A stretch of 20,379 nucleotides of DNA from a virus. The position numbers were made by a program, and so were the translations under genes. Below, one piece after another: positions 17,867 through 20,379 of the stretch (positions are counted from its first letter, which is position 1; the number at the start of each line of letters is the position of its first letter). A model generated the notes under the pieces. It was not told where the DNA came from. It ran no database searches and saw nothing but the letters and a program-made list of their open reading frames with translations. Location: the IMG/VR virus record IMGVR_UViG_3300002835_001390, positions 1 to 20,379 of that record; one strand, 5' to 3'.

Positions 17867-18445
17867 TTGCAAAACCTCACAATACGTGGAATAGCAATGT
17901 CGACCGTAGCCTATATTACGGCACTAACAATCGGAGTATTTGCGGTAACACTCGTCAAGAGTGAAGCTGCAAACGCTGAGGCAACACAGAGTACGGCAAA
18001 GGAAGCTGCCCCAAAGGTAGTAGATCCAATTGACGTAATCCGTGAATCAAAGGAGTTAACAGGCGAACAGCTTACTTATCTTCTAAGAGAAGTTGGTTTT
18101 AAGGGCCATGCTCTTAAAACTGCGTGGGCGGTAGTGATGCGGGAATCCCGTGCACATCCAAAATCCCACAACAAGAACGCCAGCACTGGTGATAACTCAT
18201 ATGGGTTGTTCCAGATAAACATGATTGGGTCACTCGGTGAAGTACGCCGGGAGAAGTTCGGTATCCTAAAGGATACGGATCTACTTGACCCACTAGTAAA
18301 TGCTAAGGCAGCTTACTTCATGACAGCCCAGGGGACTAACTGGGGCTCATGGGGACTAGGCCCTGACGCATATGACGGTGATGCTATTGAACCTGCGGTA
18401 ACAGTATGGTTCGACGACTATGCCGCTCTAAAGTCAAAAGCCTAG
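17867..18445 (+). CDS. Exported lysozyme/transglycosylase-like muralytic enzyme (192 aa)
   Basis: The core WAVVMRESRAHPKSHNKNAS and STGDNSYGLFQINMIGSLG is a lysozyme-like or soluble-lytic-transglycosylase-like fold; E93 in RES is the expected catalytic glutamate. The N-terminus has a hydrophobic export segment (MSTVAYITALTIGVFAVTLV) followed by an ANAEA cleavage-like site, so it is a signal-peptide or signal-anchor type enzyme. I chose the TTG at 17867 because a perfect AAGGAGG lies 10 nt upstream; the ATG at 17897 is the alternative. It would cut cell-wall glycan during lysis or entry. No wall-binding domain is attached; the next gene carries one. Confidence 0.85.
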   Translation: MQNLTIRGIAMSTVAYITALTIGVFAVTLVKSEAANAEATQSTAKEAAPKVVDPIDVIRESKELTGEQLTYLLREVGFKGHALKTAWAVVMRESRAHPKSHNKNASTGDNSYGLFQINMIGSLGEVRREKFGILKDTDLLDPLVNAKAAYFMTAQGTNWGSWGLGPDAYDGDAIEPAVTVWFDDYAALKSKA

Positions 18446-18460
18446 GATAGGAATATAGTT

Positions 18461-18955
18461 ATGCCTATGAGCGAACAAGATAACATCGAATACTACGACA
18501 TTGACGAGTCGGTACCAGAGGTACCAGCTCCTGTCGAAGAACCTATTGCGGTGGTTGAGGAATCAACACCCGAGCCTGCAGTTGAGGTCGAAGAAGTAAT
18601 CGCAGAAGAACCTGCGGTTGCGGCAGAGATCCCAGAGGCTGAGCCTGTAAAGGCTAGGGAAGAAAAGGTAGCCGTTAGCGGCGAGGACGTGGACAACGTA
18701 CTCCTAGCTAGCTGCATCTACAAAAACATGTACTCACGTAAGTCACTAACCGTACATCACCTACAGCGTCGCCTCCTTGAGCTTGGCTACAAGGAAGCAG
18801 ACACTGACAAGGATGGTTGGCTAGGCGATGAAACTTTGGCTGCTATCAAACAGTTCCAAAGGGACAAAGGTTTACCAGACTCTGGTAACTCGATTGACGC
18901 TGACACATTTAATAAGATCTTCCAGGGAGATCCACACGTACGCGTAGTTCTATAA
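18461..18955 (+). CDS. Acidic protein with C-terminal peptidoglycan-binding domain (164 aa)
   Basis: Residues 5-70 are an extremely acidic Glu/Pro/Val-rich linker (EVPAPVEEPIAVVEESTPEP and on), probably disordered. Residues about 95-155 are a PG_binding_1-like three-helix domain (LTVHHLQRRLLELGYKEADT, GWLGDETLAAIKQFQRDKGL). The D-T-D-K-D-G-W segment resembles a calcium loop but lacks the last ligand. No signal peptide is visible, though the neighbour's enzyme is exported. The 15-nt gap to the upstream gene implies co-expression: catalytic and wall-binding parts on separate chains. ATG 18467 is an alternative start two codons later. Confidence 0.85.
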   Translation: MPMSEQDNIEYYDIDESVPEVPAPVEEPIAVVEESTPEPAVEVEEVIAEEPAVAAEIPEAEPVKAREEKVAVSGEDVDNVLLASCIYKNMYSRKSLTVHHLQRRLLELGYKEADTDKDGWLGDETLAAIKQFQRDKGLPDSGNSIDADTFNKIFQGDPHVRVVL

Positions 18956-18973
18956 ACTACATTTAACCCCAAG

Positions 18974-19014
18974 AAGGCTGGCATCTACCAAGGTGTCAGC
19001 CTTTCTTGTTTCTT
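18974..19014 (+). terminator. Intrinsic terminator after the lysis genes
   Basis: AAGGCTGGCA (18974-18983) pairs with TGTCAGCCTT (18994-19003), 10 bp with one G-U pair, followed by TCTTGTTTCTT. It closes the lysozyme transcript. Confidence 0.88.
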
Positions 19015-19038
19015 ACTACGTACTCTAGGTACACGTAT

Positions 19039-19227
19039 CTACTTCACATGTACTTCACATAAAAAATAAAAGTAGTCCTTTGCATCTTGGTACTTCTTGC
19101 ATCTCGCTAAGAATTTGGAAAAAATGTTGGAGACGTTTTCAGGAAGGTCTCTTTCCATACGTAACCCTTTCTCACGTCCAAGCCATTTTAACCAAAAGGT
19201 ACTGCTTCTGCTGATTTTGTACATCAT
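19039..19227 (-). CDS. Possible minus-strand gene (62 aa)
   Basis: The 266-nt gap 19015-19280 has no forward gene. On the reverse strand a frame from an ATG at 19227 runs to a stop at 19039-19041. The product looks natural: basic, with helical ENVSNIFSKFLARCKKYQDA and an aromatic DYFYFLCEVHVK end. The composition is AT-rich. There is no good ribosome site, though TATAAG lies directly before the start. It would be the only minus-strand gene here, so I keep it as a low-confidence candidate. Confidence 0.3.
   Translation of the reverse strand: MMYKISRSSTFWLKWLGREKGLRMERDLPENVSNIFSKFLARCKKYQDAKDYFYFLCEVHVK
19040..19060 (+). repeat. Tandem direct repeat TACTTCACAT
   Basis: TACTTCACAT occurs at 19040-19049 and 19051-19060 with one base between (11-bp period, one helical turn). 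It lies after the lysis terminator in an AT-rich gap and coincides with the end of the possible minus-strand gene. It could be a paired protein-binding site. Confidence 0.6.
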
Positions 19228-19265
19228 CTTATAGACGCAAAGTTGTACACGTCTTCGACGAAAGA

Positions 19266-19274
19266 TGATACATT
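19266..19274 (+). promoter_or_regulatory. Extended -10 (TGATACATT) giving a leaderless start
   Basis: TACATT at 19269-19274 with the TGA extension. The usual +1, about 7 nt downstream of the hexamer, falls on 19281, the A of the start codon of the next gene, so a leaderless mRNA is predicted. Its resemblance to the TGATACAAT boxes at 8277 and 8665 supports the call. Confidence 0.6.
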
Positions 19275-19280
19275 TATGCC

Positions 19281-19769
19281 ATGGCGCATACACCCGATCT
19301 TCCTAGGAGCGAGCAGGAGTTTCTTGCCACCCTCTCCAAGGAGCAACTGTGGTGTCGTGTACGTAACCTGTCCGACGCGGGCTGGACCCTACAGTCCATC
19401 GGAAATGCGTTTTCTCCGCCGCGAAGGAGAAGCACTATTCGAAGTTGGGTTATCAAGGAAACGTCCCAGTTCGAGTTCATCACCGCGACCCCTGTTCCAC
19501 CTGAGAAGAAGATAGTCTCAAGAAGAAGGCGCCTTCCGTCTCCTGGGATACCTCACGACGAGCAGTTGCGTATTGCAAGACTGTCACCGCTGGCACGACG
19601 CTACCGCGCACGCACCAGCAGCACGTCCGCTTCTTTCACCGCGAATCAGGAACTAACAAGTATAGCAGGACATCTTTACAACAAGGGTGTTACCGTATCG
19701 GAACTAGCCCGTGCCTCAGGAGTTACCTATCGCGCGATGAAACGTCGAGTAGATAGGGCACTTCAATGA
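19281..19769 (+). CDS. Second double helix-turn-helix protein (162 aa), leaderless
   Basis: There is no ribosome site before the ATG at 19281, but a -10 box sits at the right distance for a leaderless mRNA. The N-terminal HTH is at residues 34-58 (GWTLQSIGNAFSPPRRRSTI); its GWTLQSI matches the HTH of the 9973 protein. A second HTH is at 136-160 (GVTVSELARASGVTYRAMKR). A basic Ser/Arg-rich linker (residues 78-120) joins them. It is probably a DNA-binding regulator. Its stop overlaps the next ATG (ATGA). Confidence 0.8.
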   Translation: MAHTPDLPRSEQEFLATLSKEQLWCRVRNLSDAGWTLQSIGNAFSPPRRRSTIRSWVIKETSQFEFITATPVPPEKKIVSRRRRLPSPGIPHDEQLRIARLSPLARRYRARTSSTSASFTANQELTSIAGHLYNKGVTVSELARASGVTYRAMKRRVDRALQ

Positions 19770-20155
19770 AGGTAGTTCATGATTTCTTCCCGGCGACAAT
19801 AGTTGCGGTTGCGCCAAGGATCGTAGAGGACTTCACAACTGTAACGACAAACCGTGTGGACGTGCCAAACGGCAACATGTATTTCGAGCGCGTTCGCGTT
19901 GTTGTCATGGAAAAAGACGACGGTACGAAGATACTCATGGTTGCGGCTGATCACCACACCGGACCAAGACTTATATTTTCTGAGCGGCTCTCCAACTTTA
20001 ACTGGTCAGGAGACCGAAAGCTTGACTCCCAGGCTCTAACCGAGTCCGGGAAAATTATCGCCTTCCGATACGTCCAAGGTTGTAACTGCGGCAGCAGACT
20101 TCGATCCTGGAGCCCGTATCGGACCATGGACTCGATTAAGGACCCCACAGAATGA
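19766..20155 (+). CDS. Unknown protein (129 aa)
   Basis: ATG at 19766 overlaps the previous stop by 4 nt. The chain is strand-rich (TIVAVAPRIVEDFTTVTTNR, YFERVRVVVMEKDDGTKIL) with a CNCG cysteine pair near residue 107 (VQGCNCGSRLRSW). No recognised family. It is coupled to the DUF1360 gene downstream, again by ATGA, so the three genes from 19281 form one unit. Confidence 0.8.
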   Translation: MKVVHDFFPATIVAVAPRIVEDFTTVTTNRVDVPNGNMYFERVRVVVMEKDDGTKILMVAADHHTGPRLIFSERLSNFNWSGDRKLDSQALTESGKIIAFRYVQGCNCGSRLRSWSPYRTMDSIKDPTE

Positions 20156-20379
20156 AGCTAGACCTATTTCAACTTCAGTACATGTCACTTCTCAACTTCA
20201 CCATCCTTACCCTGTTTGTCTACCGTGTTACGCGCGCGATAGTTTTTGACGAGGTATTCTCACCGTTGCGCGAGTGGGTGTGGTCCCACAAGGCACCTGA
20301 GGATTCCTACGTCGGTTATTTCATTACCTGTTCGTGGTGCGTCTCTCTATGGGTTGCGCTCCCGGTTGTGTTTTCATAC
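20152..20379 (+). CDS. DUF1360-like membrane protein, N-terminal part
   Basis: ATG at 20152 overlaps the previous stop by 4 nt, and the frame runs off the window edge after 76 codons. The visible part has a hydrophobic segment (MSLLNFTILTLFVYRVTRAI), the FDEVFSPLREWVW region and then ITCSWCVSLWVALPVV, where the C-x2-C-x-S-x-W motif is typical of DUF1360. Members are small membrane proteins of unknown function, common in actinophages and firmicutes. Confidence 0.85.
   Translation, partial: MKLDLFQLQYMSLLNFTILTLFVYRVTRAIVFDEVFSPLREWVWSHKAPEDSYVGYFITCSWCVSLWVALPVVFSY

Noticed and set aside
18817-18860. EF-hand calcium site in the 18461 protein (D-T-D-K-D-G-W-L-G-D-E-T)
   Set aside because: The loop lacks the conserved Glu at position 12, and similar D-G-x-x-G turns are normal in peptidoglycan-binding domains.
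18787-18984. Minus-strand frame at the end of the peptidoglycan-binding gene
   Set aside because: Shadow frame; it would also run through the terminator hairpin and lacks any start signal.
1-20379. tRNA genes, CRISPR arrays, insertion sequences, integrase or att sites
   Set aside because: No tRNA-like T-arm and acceptor pair, no regularly spaced repeats, no transposase or integrase gene and no terminal inverted repeats were seen by eye; a tRNAscan run would settle the tRNA point.

Overview
This window looks like part of the genome of a large tailed bacteriophage (Caudoviricetes), probably infecting an actinobacterium. The phage call rests on a complete terminase large subunit (14292-15686), a lysozyme-like muralytic protein with a peptidoglycan-binding neighbour (17867-18955), dozens of tightly packed small genes on one strand, and start/stop overlaps (ATGA, GTGA) throughout. 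The actinobacterial host is an inference from a DUF7455-like zinc-finger protein (6377-6583), a DUF3846 protein, a DUF1360 membrane protein and probable leaderless starts. Base composition is moderate, not the high GC of Streptomyces or Mycobacterium.

Layout. 1-4036: short unknown genes, then a MoxR/CobS-type AAA+ ATPase (1119) and a large protein with an HExxH metallopeptidase-like domain and a C-terminal von Willebrand A domain (2234). A secreted subtilisin-like protease follows (4139). 5087-7358: small zinc-finger, helix-turn-helix and DUF proteins. 7407-7755: a stand-alone, highly structured RNA of about 350 nt with its own promoter and intrinsic terminator and no recognised family. 7846-9188: three AT-rich unknown genes, each between its own promoter and terminator. 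9294-11775: small overlapping genes, including a double helix-turn-helix protein. 11843-14172: an HslV/proteasome-like Ntn hydrolase, a CX5R phosphatase and a histone-deacetylase-like zinc amidohydrolase. 14292-15686: terminase large subunit. 15727-17623: micro-proteins (membrane and zinc-knuckle). 17867-18955: lysis or cell-wall genes. 19281-20379: a second double helix-turn-helix protein, an unknown protein and a DUF1360 protein cut by the window edge.

Expression is organised around a repeated cassette: an extended -10 (TGATATAAT or TGTTATAAT), a short leader, then a ribosome site close to ACGACGAAAGGA and an ATG. About seventeen copies drive one to several genes each, commonly with a hairpin upstream. 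A subset has a TGTACT hexamer exactly 17 bp upstream of the -10, and TGTACT is also the half-site of a 14-bp perfect palindrome over the terminase -10.

Together the recognisable enzymes suggest a protein-modification and proteolysis programme (AAA+/VWA pair, secreted protease, proteasome-like hydrolase, phosphatase, deacetylase) beside packaging and lysis genes. The strongest candidates for something undescribed are the structured RNA, a 10-nt hairpin loop it shares with a second hairpin at 14186-14222 (complementary to several ribosome-binding sites), and the protein-modifying cluster.
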